A stretch of DNA of 55,528 bases from positions 3,556,906-3,612,433 of the forward strand of contig NZ_MPPL01000001.1 of assembly GCF_001911425.1 (NCBI RefSeq), read 5' to 3'. The DNA is from Mucilaginibacter polytrichastri. Lineage in GTDB: Bacteria > Bacteroidota > Bacteroidia > Sphingobacteriales > Sphingobacteriaceae. The notes under the pieces were generated by a model. The model was not told where the DNA came from. It ran no database searches and saw nothing but the letters and a program-made list of their open reading frames with translations. The position numbers were made by a program, and so were the translations under genes. Positions 9,863 to 18,954 of the stretch are shown one piece after another. Position 1 is the first letter of the stretch, and every line of letters begins with the position of its first letter.

Positions 9863-10120
9863 GCTAAATTTTTTAATCAGTAAAAATTTCCAAGTTTAAT
9901 AACTTTTTCAGCAATAATATATCCTGTTCTGAACCAATGATAGAACATGATTTGTTTCTAAATATAATAGAATAATCCATCTGTTTAACGCAAACACTTT
10001 TATCTAACCAACAATATTGCTACTTTACATGAGCTTGCACAAACAAGCGGCAAATATTTACGTTCAACCTTAAAAGGCCATCATTTTTAATTTATACAGA
10101 CTGGTCTTAATGCTAAACCC

Positions 10121-12277
10121 ATGGCAAAGCAAACTAATAAAACCAACACAGAACCATCATTAAACGACAGTACTGCCTCAGCTGCAACGCCGTTTCCTGA
10201 ATCAACAAAAACAATAAAACCTGCTGCTGCTGCTGCTGCTGCAAAAAAAGTGACAACAAAAGCAGCCGGGATTGATAAGGTTATTATCCCGAAGGCTTCG
10301 AAAACAGTTAAATCTACAACAGAAGATGGCAACCCAACCGAAGCACTCACCATAACCGGCAACCATGCAGGTTACATAGAATTTTACAGCCGCTTTACCG
10401 ATTTTGATATCAACCTGTTTAAGGCCGGTAAGCACTTTAAGCTTTACGAAAAACTGGGCTCGCACGTGGTGCAGCACCAGGGTGTAACGGGTACTTATTT
10501 TGCCGTTTGGGCGCCTAATGCCAAATATGTTTCGGTAATTGGTAATTTCAATTACTGGAGTGCAGGTTCGCACCCATTAAATGCACGTTGGGATGGATCG
10601 GGTATTTGGGAAGGCTTTATTCCACACGTTGGCAATGGCGAGGTTTATAAATATTTTATTAATTCAAATACCGGTGAAGACCTGCAAAAAGGTGATCCCT
10701 TTGCCCTGCGCTGGGAAATACCGCCAAGCACGGCATCTATCGTAACCGATACTTATTACGAGTGGAAGGATGAAGAATGGATGTATGACCGCCGCCAGCA
10801 TAATGGCATTAATAAACCTTATTCGGTTTACGAGATGCACGTTGGCTCGTGGGCGCGCAGCCCCGAAAGCCCCGACGAATTTTTAACCTACCGCCAGCTT
10901 GCGGCAAAACTGGTGCCTTATGTTAAAGAGCTGGGCTTTACACATGTAGAGTTTATGCCGATAGCAGAGCACCCGTATTATCCAAGCTGGGGCTACCAGA
11001 TCACCGGTTATTATGCGGCATCATCTCGCTATGGTTCCCCGCAAGATTTGATGTTTTTGGTAGAAGAACTACACAAAGCCGGCATTGGCGTTATACTGGA
11101 TTGGGTTCCATCCCACTTCCCGGGTGATGCACATGGCTTGTATAATTTTGATGGCACACACTTATATGAGCATGCCGATCCGCAGAAAGGCTTCCACCCC
11201 GACTGGAAATCATATATATTTAATTACGGCCGTAACGAGGTACGTGCGTTTTTAATCAGTAATGCATTTTTTTGGCTGGATCGTTACCACGTAGATGGCT
11301 TACGTGTAGATGCCGTTGCATCTATGCTTTACCTCGATTATTCGCGCAAACATGGCGAATGGGAACAAAACGTTTTCGGCGGTAATGAAAATCTCGAAGC
11401 CATCTCTTTTTTGAAAGAATTTAACGAGGCGGTTTACCAAAACTTCCCCGATGTACAAAATATAGCAGAAGAATCTACATCGTTCAGTGGCGTTAGTCGC
11501 CCGGTGTTTATGGGGGGCTTAGGCTTTGGAATGAAATGGATGATGGGCTGGATGCATGATACCATCAAGTATTTCAGCGAAGATCCTATTAACCGCAAAT
11601 ACCACCACGAGCAGATCACCTTTAGTTTAATCTATGCCTTTACCGAGAATTTCATGCTGCCTTTTTCGCACGATGAGGTAGTTTACGGCAAAGGTTCTAT
11701 GCTAAGCAAAATGCCGGGCGACGACTGGCAGCGCTTTGCCAACCTGCGCCTGCTGTATGGTTATATGTTTAGCCACCCCGGAACCAAACTGTTATTTATG
11801 GGCAGCGAATTTGGCCAAAGCAGCGAATGGAACTACCAACACTCGTTAGACTGGCACCTGCTGCAATACGAAAGCCATAACGGTATAAAAGAAACCATAA
11901 AAGGCCTTAATCAACTTTATAAAACAGAACCTGCACTGTACGAAAAGCAGTTTGACTGGAGTGGTTTTGAATGGATTGATGGTGGTAATGCGAATGACTC
12001 GATACTAATTTACATCCGTAAAGGTAATGACCAGACAAACGACCTGGTTGTGGTATTGAACATGACCCCGGTTGTACGTTACGATTACAGGATTGGCGTA
12101 CCTGTGGCAGGCCAATGGAAAGAGGTTTTCAACACCGACCAAACAGCATATTGGGGTAGTGGCATCATTAACTACGATACTATAAATTCGGAACCCGAAA
12201 ACTGGCATGGCCGGGATAATTCTATCCGTATTAATGTGCCGCCTTTGGCCGCAGCTATCTTCAAAAAACAAAGATAA
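10121..12277 (+). CDS. glgB: 1,4-alpha-glucan branching enzyme (GH13) with basic low-complexity N-terminal tail
   Basis: A 718-residue protein that introduces alpha-1,6 branches during glycogen synthesis. The CBM48-type N-domain starts near residue ~100 (HVVQHQGVTGTYFAVWAPNA). The barrel carries Asp397 in GLRVDAVASM (nucleophile), Glu450 in IAEEST (acid/base) and Asp518 in FSHDEVVYGKGSM. The first ~75 residues are an unusual Thr/Lys/Ala-rich tail with seven consecutive alanines encoded by six GCT repeats plus GCA. Most family members lack such a tail. The ATG at 10121 is the only reasonable start. A small two-helix membrane protein begins 5 bp after the stop. No other glycogen gene is present in the window. 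Confidence 0.92.
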   Translation: MAKQTNKTNTEPSLNDSTASAATPFPESTKTIKPAAAAAAAKKVTTKAAGIDKVIIPKASKTVKSTTEDGNPTEALTITGNHAGYIEFYSRFTDFDINLFKAGKHFKLYEKLGSHVVQHQGVTGTYFAVWAPNAKYVSVIGNFNYWSAGSHPLNARWDGSGIWEGFIPHVGNGEVYKYFINSNTGEDLQKGDPFALRWEIPPSTASIVTDTYYEWKDEEWMYDRRQHNGINKPYSVYEMHVGSWARSPESPDEFLTYRQLAAKLVPYVKELGFTHVEFMPIAEHPYYPSWGYQITGYYAASSRYGSPQDLMFLVEELHKAGIGVILDWVPSHFPGDAHGLYNFDGTHLYEHADPQKGFHPDWKSYIFNYGRNEVRAFLISNAFFWLDRYHVDGLRVDAVASMLYLDYSRKHGEWEQNVFGGNENLEAISFLKEFNEAVYQNFPDVQNIAEESTSFSGVSRPVFMGGLGFGMKWMMGWMHDTIKYFSEDPINRKYHHEQITFSLIYAFTENFMLPFSHDEVVYGKGSMLSKMPGDDWQRFANLRLLYGYMFSHPGTKLLFMGSEFGQSSEWNYQHSLDWHLLQYESHNGIKETIKGLNQLYKTEPALYEKQFDWSGFEWIDGGNANDSILIYIRKGNDQTNDLVVVLNMTPVVRYDYRIGVPVAGQWKEVFNTDQTAYWGSGIINYDTINSEPENWHGRDNSIRINVPPLAAAIFKKQR

Positions 12278-12282
12278 TTAAC

Positions 12283-12477
12283 ATGACTAATTCGAGATTC
12301 TTTTATCTATATCTCATTGGCGGTATCCTGGCGCTTGCATTGTTAATTTATAACATTGCAAGCACCTACCCCGCTGTACAATTTGCATCTATTTCTTTCG
12401 AAGTATTTCTGGTTATCGTGCTGTTTTACCTGGCCAATAAAACTTACCATGAGAAGAAGGATAAGGAGATGATGTAG
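12283..12477 (+). CDS. Small two-helix membrane protein
   Basis: A 64-residue protein with two hydrophobic helices (about residues 7-25 and 34-52) and a charged tail ending YHEKKDKEMM. The start lies 5 bp after the glgB stop, so it is probably cotranscribed. No family is recognised. The length, hydropathy pattern and tight spacing support a real gene; its role is unknown. Confidence 0.55.
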   Translation: MTNSRFFYLYLIGGILALALLIYNIASTYPAVQFASISFEVFLVIVLFYLANKTYHEKKDKEMM

Positions 12478-12495
12478 TTTCATTTCAAATTAAAA

Positions 12496-12585
12496 TTGTC
12501 ATTGCGAGGTACGAAGCAATCTCGTAGCTAATCAAATCGAACAAGGGTAGCTATGAGATTGCCACACTATCGCTCGCAATGACAA
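12496..12585. repeat. Interspersed hairpin repeat, family C (TCATTGCGAG type)
   Basis: The left arm contains TTGTCATTGCGAGG and GAAGCAATCTCGTAGCTA. The right arm contains TAGCTATGAGATTGC and CTCGCAATGACAA. Together they form a long hairpin with several bulges. Degenerate fragments of the same type are visible at 19058-19084 and 19701-19732. It follows the glgB operon and may serve as its transcript end. Confidence 0.75.
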
Positions 12586-12640
12586 ATTTGTTATTAGTGC
12601 TCCAACAAATTCCTTATCTTGTTCTCATCAATATCCCTCA

Positions 12641-15085
12641 ATGAAATACTTTAAGGCTATCTTTTCTGTTGCTGTAACTTTAGCGCTGATATGGGCTTTG
12701 CAACATAAGTTTGGCAGCTTGCCGCCTATTGGCAACTTCTTTAATCCGGCTAACGGGTTTTGGCAAAATGCAGAAAGCAAACACATTTTAACATCCGAAG
12801 AATTAAAAATAGAGGGCTTGCAGCAGCCGGTTACCATCCGGTTTGATAGCAACATGATCCCACATGTATTCGCCAAAAACAACCACGACCTTTACCTGGC
12901 GCAAGGCTACATCACCGCCCGCGACAGGCTTTGGCAAATGGACATACAAACCCGCAGTGCATCTGGCAGACTGGCCGAAGTGGTTGGACCTAAGGCACTG
13001 GAGGTAGACCGTTATCACCGCCGCATGGGGATGGTTTATGGTGCAGAGAACACGCTGAGAGGCATAATGAAAGACCCTGTGATGCGTGAGGTTATAACTG
13101 CTTACACCGAAGGCGTTAATAGTTATGTACGCAATCTGAGTCCGCGCGATTACCCGATAGAATTTAAACTACTTGATTATAAACCCGAAGAGTGGAAACC
13201 AATTAACTGTGCTTTTCTGTTAAAACTTATGTCTGAAACCTTAGCGGGCGGATCTGATGAGTTTTTGATGACCAGTACATTAAAGAAATTCGGCGCAGCC
13301 ACAGTAAAAGATCTTTTCCCCGATTATCCTTTCCGTACAGACCCCATCATTCCGGCAGGTACTAAATGGGATTTTAAGGCACTGCCCATTCCCAAACCAT
13401 CAAAAAGCTTTTTGGCAGAGCAAAGCGATATTAAAACCACGCAAAAGGTAGAGGGCATTGGCAGTAATAACTGGGTAATTGCCGGCAGTAAAACTGCAAG
13501 CGGCTACCCTATCCTGGCTAATGACCCGCATTTAAATTTAACGCTGCCATCCATTTGGTACCAGATGCAAATGGAAGCGCCTGGCGTAAACGTATATGGC
13601 GTTACCCTGCCGGGGGCGCCTTGTGTGGTTATTGGCTACAACAACAAAATTAGCTGGGGCGTAACCAATGTTGATGCCGATGTGCTGGATTGGTACCAGA
13701 TTAAATTTAAAGATGCGTCTAAAAACGAATACTGGTACAATAACAAATGGAACAAGGTAACCCGCCGTATTGAGGAGATTAACATCCGCGGCGAAAAAAC
13801 ATTGTATGATACCGTTTTATATACCCACCATGGGCCGGTTGTGTATGAGGATACGAATAAAAAACCTCATTATTCATACGGAAACATCCCGGTGGGTACG
13901 GCGCTGAGATGGATAGCGCATGATGAATCGGACGAGTTTAAAACTTTTTACCTGCTTAACCGGGGTAAAAATTATGCTGATTATCGCACAGCCTTAACTT
14001 ATTATACAGCACCTGCACAAAACTTTATTTTTGCCAGCGCCGATAAGGACATTGCCATTACACCTAACGGTAAACTGCCGCTGAAATTTAAAGACCAGGG
14101 TAAATTTATACTGGATGGCAGCGACGCGGATAACGACTGGCACGGCTGGATCCCGGCAGCGCAAAACCCTACTGCCAGGAACCCGGCGCAGGGCTATCTG
14201 AGTTCGGCCAACCAATGGTCGACAGACCCGAGTTATCCATATTATATCAATTGGCAGTTTGGCCCTTACGAACGTGGCAAACGGATAAATACCCGCCTGG
14301 CTGTGATGCAGAAAGCCACCGTTGATAGTATGCGAACATTACAAACCGACAACTACAGCATTTTTGCGCAGGATGTTTTGGCCGAAATGATTAAATACAT
14401 TGACCCCAGCAAATTGGACGAGAACCAGGTGCAGGTACTTAACATAGTCAAGAAATGGAATAAAAGATTTGATGCCGATGAAGTTGGCGCCAGTATATTT
14501 AATGCCTGGTGGGTTAACTTTTATACCCAAACCTGGCAAGATCAGTTTGGCAAACCAACAGACAATAACAACCTTAAATGGCCAAACCGCGACCGTACCG
14601 AGCAATTATTGCTGAAAGACCCGCAATCTAAATGGTTTGATAACACCACTACACCGGTTACAGAAACCGCAGGCGATGCTTTAAATAATTCTTTTGCTGC
14701 CACCGTGAGCCAGCTCACCCGTAAATATGGCAAACCGGGTAACAGCAAATGGCAATGGGGCAATGTAAAAAAAACGTATATTAATCATTTGGCCAATATA
14801 CCAGGCTTTGGTGCCGGTAATTTTAAAGCAGGTGGTACAGCCACAACCGTAAATGCATTGATAGACGGGCACGGGCCATCATGGCGCATGGTGGTGCAAA
14901 TGGGGCCGCAGGTAAAAGGCTATGGCGTTTTCCCCGGCGGCGAGTCTGGTAACCCGGGAAGTTTCTTTTATGACGATATGTTAAAAACATGGCAAAACGG
15001 TAAGTTGAACCCGCTACTGTTTATGCAATCCGCCAATGACCAATCGAACAAAATTAAATCCACACTAACTTTAACTGCCAAATAA
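12641..15085 (+). CDS. Penicillin acylase family protein (Ntn hydrolase)
   Basis: An 814-residue precursor. The N-terminus (about residues 4-22) is a signal peptide or single anchor, so the protein is periplasmic. The family matures by self-cleavage before a Ser that becomes the N-terminal nucleophile. Here that is Ser275 in IGSNNWVIAGS, giving an alpha chain, a linker and a beta chain of ~540 residues. ANDPHL just after and the late GHGPSWRMVV stretch fit the family. Substrates in this family include penicillins, acyl-homoserine lactones and other N-acyl amides, so amide hydrolysis is certain in type but not in substrate. The stop overlaps the start of the next gene by one base. Confidence 0.87.
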   Translation: MKYFKAIFSVAVTLALIWALQHKFGSLPPIGNFFNPANGFWQNAESKHILTSEELKIEGLQQPVTIRFDSNMIPHVFAKNNHDLYLAQGYITARDRLWQMDIQTRSASGRLAEVVGPKALEVDRYHRRMGMVYGAENTLRGIMKDPVMREVITAYTEGVNSYVRNLSPRDYPIEFKLLDYKPEEWKPINCAFLLKLMSETLAGGSDEFLMTSTLKKFGAATVKDLFPDYPFRTDPIIPAGTKWDFKALPIPKPSKSFLAEQSDIKTTQKVEGIGSNNWVIAGSKTASGYPILANDPHLNLTLPSIWYQMQMEAPGVNVYGVTLPGAPCVVIGYNNKISWGVTNVDADVLDWYQIKFKDASKNEYWYNNKWNKVTRRIEEINIRGEKTLYDTVLYTHHGPVVYEDTNKKPHYSYGNIPVGTALRWIAHDESDEFKTFYLLNRGKNYADYRTALTYYTAPAQNFIFASADKDIAITPNGKLPLKFKDQGKFILDGSDADNDWHGWIPAAQNPTARNPAQGYLSSANQWSTDPSYPYYINWQFGPYERGKRINTRLAVMQKATVDSMRTLQTDNYSIFAQDVLAEMIKYIDPSKLDENQVQVLNIVKKWNKRFDADEVGASIFNAWWVNFYTQTWQDQFGKPTDNNNLKWPNRDRTEQLLLKDPQSKWFDNTTTPVTETAGDALNNSFAATVSQLTRKYGKPGNSKWQWGNVKKTYINHLANIPGFGAGNFKAGGTATTVNALIDGHGPSWRMVVQMGPQVKGYGVFPGGESGNPGSFFYDDMLKTWQNGKLNPLLFMQSANDQSNKIKSTLTLTAK

Positions 15086-15423
15086 TGCTGTTTGTTATCA
15101 TATTCATTGCCACTTTTTGCAGCGGGTTTTTATTTACCTGGTGGGCAGCCGCCATTATCGCTTTTGTTGCTACTTTTTATGCAGGCCGTACCGCAACGCA
15201 GTCGTTTTGGTCGGGTTTTTTTGGGGTGGCATTGGTATGGGGTATCCATGCCTTATTAAAAAGTGTGCCTAATGATCATATTTTGGCAGGGCGCGTAGCA
15301 CAAATGGTGCATCTGCCCGGTTGGATCTATCTGCTCATCATTACCATGCTTATTGGTGGTATACTGGGCGGCATGTCGGCCTTATCTGGTTTGCTGGTTA
15401 AGCGGGCTTTTACACACGTTTAA
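15085..15423 (+). CDS. Small polytopic membrane protein
   Basis: A 112-residue protein with three or four hydrophobic helices (about 1-20, 25-40, 45-60 and 80-105) and no recognised family. It begins in a TAATG overlap with the penicillin-acylase stop, so the two are translationally coupled. A terminator follows 27 bp after its stop. A function linked to the acylase is only inferred from that coupling. Confidence 0.6.
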   Translation: MLFVIIFIATFCSGFLFTWWAAAIIAFVATFYAGRTATQSFWSGFFGVALVWGIHALLKSVPNDHILAGRVAQMVHLPGWIYLLIITMLIGGILGGMSALSGLLVKRAFTHV

Positions 15424-15449
15424 TTTTATTGAAAAACTCATTATAAGTA

Positions 15450-15480
15450 CAAAGGGCCACGATACCATCGCGACCCTTTG
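15450..15480 (+). terminator. Rho-independent terminator
   Basis: The arms CAAAGGGCCACGAT and ATCGCGACCCTTTG pair with two mismatches around a 3-nt loop and are followed by CTTTTTT. It ends the acylase/membrane-protein transcript. Confidence 0.75.
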
Positions 15481-15501
15481 CTTTTTTAGTTTAGTGAGGG
15501 C

Positions 15502-15714
15502 TTATTTAGAAGCGTGCTTTGTAGCATGTTTCTTTGAAGCTTCTTTAGCATGTTCACCAGCTTGTGTGTGGTGGCCTTGTGCTTTTTGTGCATGGTGAGC
15601 AGCTTTCTCATCATTGCCTTCTGTGTGTTCTTTGTGAGCAGCACGATGGCTTTTCGCAGCTTCGTCATGGTGTTTAGCCGCATCTTCGTGGTGGCTGTGT
15701 TTGGTAGTTGGCAT
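15502..15714 (-). CDS. Histidine-rich small helical protein
   Basis: A 70-residue protein with about one quarter histidine, plus many Ala, Lys and Glu. Repeated units of the type H-x-x-A-A or A-x-x-H-H (for example HHEDAAKHHDEAAKSHRAAHKEH) should form one amphipathic or coiled helix. The sequence starts MPTTKHSHH and has no signal peptide. Metal binding, stress or nucleoid association are possibilities, but nothing in the sequence decides. ORFs in the other frames here are by-products of the repetitive GCTTT/GTG composition. It stands alone on the minus strand, convergent with the preceding membrane-protein gene. Confidence 0.6.
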   Translation of the reverse strand: MPTTKHSHHEDAAKHHDEAAKSHRAAHKEHTEGNDEKAAHHAQKAQGHHTQAGEHAKEASKKHATKHASK

Positions 15715-15863
15715 ATCTTTATAATTTAAGTTTATTGTATATACAACTACTTAAAGGAAATTAAGTTTTCATCTTACTACTTTTAATTTAATAATTATAT
15801 TACAAGTTAATTAACAATGTAATTACGGTGACTTAATACTTTTAAGAAGCGTGATTTGATTAT

Positions 15864-15871
15864 TATCTTTG
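15864..15871 (+). promoter_or_regulatory. -7 promoter element (TATCTTTG) of the LuxE-like gene
   Basis: An exact TAnnTTTG match, the Bacteroidota -7 consensus. It lies only 4 bp before the GTG start, so the transcript may be leaderless or nearly so. Confidence 0.6.
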
Positions 15872-15875
15872 CACC

Positions 15876-16862
15876 GTGCAAAAGCCCGATCAGCAACAAG
15901 TATTCTCTATTACTACCAATCAGCAGTTTGAAGAAGCAGCCTTACAGGTATTCCGGTTTCAGGCCGAAAACAATGCCATTTATAACCAGTTTATCAAAGG
16001 CATAAATATTGATCCGGCTTTGATAAGTGATATTTATAAAATCCCTTTTTTACCTGTCGAGTTTTTTAAATCTCAGGAGATTTTAAGTTCTGCTGATGAG
16101 CCGCAGGTTATTTTTACCAGTTCGGGTACTACAGGGATGATCACCAGCCGCCATATGGTAACCGATGTAAGTTGGTATGAGCAAAGTTTTAGACGTGCTT
16201 TCGACCTGTTTTATGGAGATATCCGCAATTATTGTGTGCTGGCACTCCTGCCCTCTTACCTCGAGCGGGAAGGATCATCGCTCATTTACATGGCCGAAGA
16301 TCTGATCAAACAATCAGAAAACCCGGATAGCGGATTCTATCTTTATAATCATGAAGACCTTTACCAGCAGTTGCAAAAGCAGCAGGCGGCAGGTAAGCCA
16401 ACCTTATTGATCGGCGTTACGTTTGCCCTGTTAGATTTTGCAGAGCAGTACCTCATTAATTTCCCCGAACTGATTGTGATGGAAACTGGTGGGATGAAAG
16501 GCCGTCGCAAAGAAATGATCCGCGAAGAATTGCATGAAACTTTGACTAATGGATTTGGTGTAAAGCACATCCACTCCGAGTATGGGATGACGGAATTGCT
16601 CTCGCAGGCATACTCCAAAGGCTCAGGTATTTTTAACTGCCCGCCCTGGATGAAGATCATTACCCGCGATACCAACGACCCAATTACCACTTTAACTAGT
16701 GGCCGCACCGGTGGTATTAACATTATTGATCTGGCTAATATTAACTCCTGCGCGTTTATTGCCACGCAGGATCTGGGCAAGATATACCCGGATGGTTCGT
16801 TCGAAGTGCTCGGCCGTTTTGATAATGCCGACATTCGCGGATGTAATTTGCTGATTGCTTGA
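15876..16862 (+). CDS. LuxE-like acyl-protein synthetase/adenylate-forming enzyme
   Basis: A 328-residue cytoplasmic protein. It has FTSSGTTG around residue 87, the P-loop-like signature of adenylate-forming enzymes, then METGGMKGRR near 205 and HSEYGMTELLSQAY near 230, which matches the adenylation core of LuxE/acyl-protein synthetases. Such enzymes activate a fatty acid or other carboxylate and pass it to a carrier or to themselves. The start is GTG. No in-frame ATG occurs before residue ~90, and the -7 element leaves no room for an upstream start. There are no lux genes nearby, so the substrate and pathway are unknown; in this phylum such genes are often linked to lipid or surface-glycan modification. 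Confidence 0.75.
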   Translation: MQKPDQQQVFSITTNQQFEEAALQVFRFQAENNAIYNQFIKGINIDPALISDIYKIPFLPVEFFKSQEILSSADEPQVIFTSSGTTGMITSRHMVTDVSWYEQSFRRAFDLFYGDIRNYCVLALLPSYLEREGSSLIYMAEDLIKQSENPDSGFYLYNHEDLYQQLQKQQAAGKPTLLIGVTFALLDFAEQYLINFPELIVMETGGMKGRRKEMIREELHETLTNGFGVKHIHSEYGMTELLSQAYSKGSGIFNCPPWMKIITRDTNDPITTLTSGRTGGINIIDLANINSCAFIATQDLGKIYPDGSFEVLGRFDNADIRGCNLLIA

Positions 16863-16882
16863 CGTTAGCTCATAATTTTATT

Positions 16883-16890
16883 TATTTTTG
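16883..16890 (+). promoter_or_regulatory. -7 promoter element (TATTTTTG) of the SHOCT-domain gene
   Basis: An exact TAnnTTTG match 27 bp before the ATG at 16918. It overlaps an alternative TTG start at 16888 and so excludes that start. Confidence 0.6.
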
Positions 16891-16917
16891 CCCCCGGTTT
16901 ATAAAATCAAACTCAAA

Positions 16918-17571
16918 ATGATCGACAAATTTTTAAGTGACCAGCAGGAACCTAAAGCAGTTGAAAAAGTATATTCGCGCTTAAAAGAATTATTACCCGC
17001 TGGCGAAGAAACACTATATATTGCCACCCAAAAAAAACCTTTGGTAAACATACTGCCAGATTGTATTGCGGTTACTAATAGGCGCGTGCTGTTTTTTACC
17101 CCTGCAAACCTGGGCCTGTCTATCAAGTTCCTGGATTTTACCTGGAAAGATATTGCCGACGTAAGCGTTAAAGAAGAAATTATAGGTGCAGTATTTAGTG
17201 TTACCACCACCAAAGGCGCCGAAATGGGTGTAGATTATTTACCTAAAGTACAAGCCCGCAAGCTATACCAGTTTTCGCAGCAATGCCGCGAAGAAGAACG
17301 CAAGCGTGTAGAAAGGCAAGAAGGCCACATCATCAACATACCGGCAGAACAACAACCGGTTGCACACCAGCCAGCCCCTGCGCCGGTTGCCCCGCCTGTA
17401 GCTATCCCTGCACCAGAGCCAGAACCAGTTCACATACCTGAACCGGTTGTAGCAGCTAAGCCGGATGAACTAACCGAAAAACTGAAAAAACTAAAAGTAC
17501 TTTTCGATAACGGTTTGATTTCTCAGGAAGAATATAATGCCAAGAAATTAGATTTGTTAAGCGATTTTTAA
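16918..17571 (+). CDS. PH-like domain protein with C-terminal SHOCT motif
   Basis: A 217-residue protein counted from the ATG at 16918; the earlier TTG lies inside the promoter element. Residues ~25-125 (TLYIATQKKPLVNILPDCIAVTNRRVLFFTP...) resemble the bacterial PH-like (YokE/bPH) fold. A Pro/Ala/Val-rich linker follows (~145-190). The last ~30 residues (EKLKKLKVLFDNGLISQEEYNAKKLDLLSDF region) are a SHOCT module, a short helical hairpin seen at protein termini and thought to mediate oligomerisation. No signal peptide is seen, so it is cytoplasmic. It ends in the shared 23-bp palindromic terminator with tyrS. The function is unknown. Confidence 0.75.
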   Translation: MIDKFLSDQQEPKAVEKVYSRLKELLPAGEETLYIATQKKPLVNILPDCIAVTNRRVLFFTPANLGLSIKFLDFTWKDIADVSVKEEIIGAVFSVTTTKGAEMGVDYLPKVQARKLYQFSQQCREEERKRVERQEGHIINIPAEQQPVAHQPAPAPVAPPVAIPAPEPEPVHIPEPVVAAKPDELTEKLKKLKVLFDNGLISQEEYNAKKLDLLSDF

Positions 17572-17580
17572 TCGATAGGA

Positions 17581-17630
17581 TATAAAACAATGAAGGCCCG
17601 ATCTGTTGATCGGGCCTTCATTGTTTTATA
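17581..17630. terminator. Bidirectional terminator with 23-bp perfect arms
   Basis: The left arm (17581-17603) and right arm (17608-17630) are perfectly complementary around a TGTT loop. The core is GGCCCGATC/GATCGGGCC, extended by AT-rich outer arms that supply a U-rich tail in both directions. It separates the convergent SHOCT gene and tyrS. Confidence 0.92.
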
Positions 17631-17642
17631 TAGAAATGTTAA

Positions 17643-18926
17643 TTATTCAGCGATGATCAAAAAGTAATTCTTCTTTCCTTTTTGGGCGATCAGGAATTTA
17701 CCGTTAATCAGTTCGGCCGAAGTATAAACCTGCTCGGCAGATGCAATTTTAGTTTTGTTGATCGCAGTGCCACCAGCCTGGATCATTTTCCGGGCCTCGC
17801 CTTTTGAAGGAAATACCGCCGTTTTGGTAGCCAATAATTCTACCGCGTTAATGCCTTCGGCAAGCTCTGCCGTTGATATGGTGTAATGCGGCACACCTTC
17901 AAACAATCCTTTTAGCTCTTCATCATTCAATTCGTTTAAAAATTCGATACCAATGTTACCGAATAAAAACTCAGATGATTTAATCGCTTTTTCATAAGCT
18001 TGCTCACCATGTACCCGGATAGTAATATCTTTAGCCAAAGCCTTTTGCAAAGCACGCTGATGCGGGGCCTGCTCATGTTCTGCCTCTATGGCTAAGATCA
18101 CGCCCTGCTCAAACAGGGTAAATATGCGGATATAGCTTTTAGCGTCAACATCGGTAGTATTTAACCAAAACTGGTAAAAGTTATATGGGGAGGTTTTAGC
18201 AGGGTCTAACCATACTGCGCCGCTTTCTGTTTTACCGAATTTGGTACCGTCGGCCTTTTTAATCAATTGGGTGGTTAAGGCAAAAGCCTCGCCCCCGTCC
18301 TTACGGCGGATAAATTCTGTACCTGTTACGATATTGCCCCACTGGTCGCTGCCGCCCATTTGCAGGGCACAATTTTTATGCTTCCACAAGTAGTAAAAAT
18401 CATAGCCTTGTACCAATTGGTAAGTAAACTCGGTGAATGACATCCCGGTTTCTCCTTCCAGGCGTTTCTTTACCGAGTCTTTGGCCATCATATAGTTAAC
18501 GGTAATATGTTTACCCACATCGCGGATAAAATCTAAGAAAGTAAAATTCTTAAACCAATCGTAATTGTTAACCATTTCGGCACTATTAGCGCCGCTTTCA
18601 AAATCTAGAAACTTAGCTAATTGCTTTTCTACGCATTCTAAATTATGCTGTAGTATATCTTCCGATAATAAATTACGTTCGGCAGATTTACCAGACGGAT
18701 CACCCACCATACCTGTTGCCCCACCTACCAGCGCATAAGGCTTATGGCCCGCGCGTTGAAAGTGGATCAAAGTCATGATTTGGGTTAAGTGGCCAACATG
18801 CAATGAATCTGCAGTCGGGTCAAATCCAATATATCCTGAAGCCATGCCTTTATTCAGCATATCTTCGGTACCCGGCATAATGGTATGCAGCATGCCACGC
18901 CAGGTTAATTCTTCAACAAAGTTCAT
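17643..18926 (-). CDS. tyrS: Tyrosyl-tRNA synthetase
   Basis: A 427-residue class I synthetase that charges tRNA-Tyr. The HIGH-type signature is HVGHL (after GFDPTADSL, ~residue 40) and the KMSKS-type motif is KFGKT (~residue 230). [11 protein letters not shown] and [11 protein letters not shown] form the tyrosine-binding region. A C-terminal S4-like RNA-binding domain (~350-427) ends [11 protein letters not shown]. The length is normal for bacterial TyrRS. The start is ATG, with a -7 element ~21 bp upstream. It is an isolated single-gene transcript that ends in the shared palindromic terminator. Confidence 0.97.
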   Translation of the reverse strand: MNFVEELTWRGMLHTIMPGTEDMLNKGMASGYIGFDPTADSLHVGHLTQIMTLIHFQRAGHKPYALVGGATGMVGDPSGKSAERNLLSEDILQHNLECVEKQLAKFLDFESGANSAEMVNNYDWFKNFTFLDFIRDVGKHITVNYMMAKDSVKKRLEGETGMSFTEFTYQLVQGYDFYYLWKHKNCALQMGGSDQWGNIVTGTEFIRRKDGGEAFALTTQLIKKADGTKFGKTESGAVWLDPAKTSPYNFYQFWLNTTDVDAKSYIRIFTLFEQGVILAIEAEHEQAPHQRALQKALAKDITIRVHGEQAYEKAIKSSEFLFGNIGIEFLNELNDEELKGLFEGVPHYTISTAELAEGINAVELLATKTAVFPSKGEARKMIQAGGTAINKTKIASAEQVYTSAELINGKFLIAQKGKKNYFLIIAE

Positions 18927-18946
18927 TATCGTATAAATAAGGATTG

Positions 18947-18954
18947 CAAAGATA
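18947..18954 (-). promoter_or_regulatory. -7 promoter element (TATCTTTG) of tyrS
   Basis: An exact TAnnTTTG match on the minus strand, leaving a predicted leader of about 15 nt before the ATG. Confidence 0.6.

Noticed and set aside
16361..16834. 157-codon minus-strand ORF opposite the LuxE-like gene
   Set aside because: Antisense to a conserved adenylation domain, with no family match.
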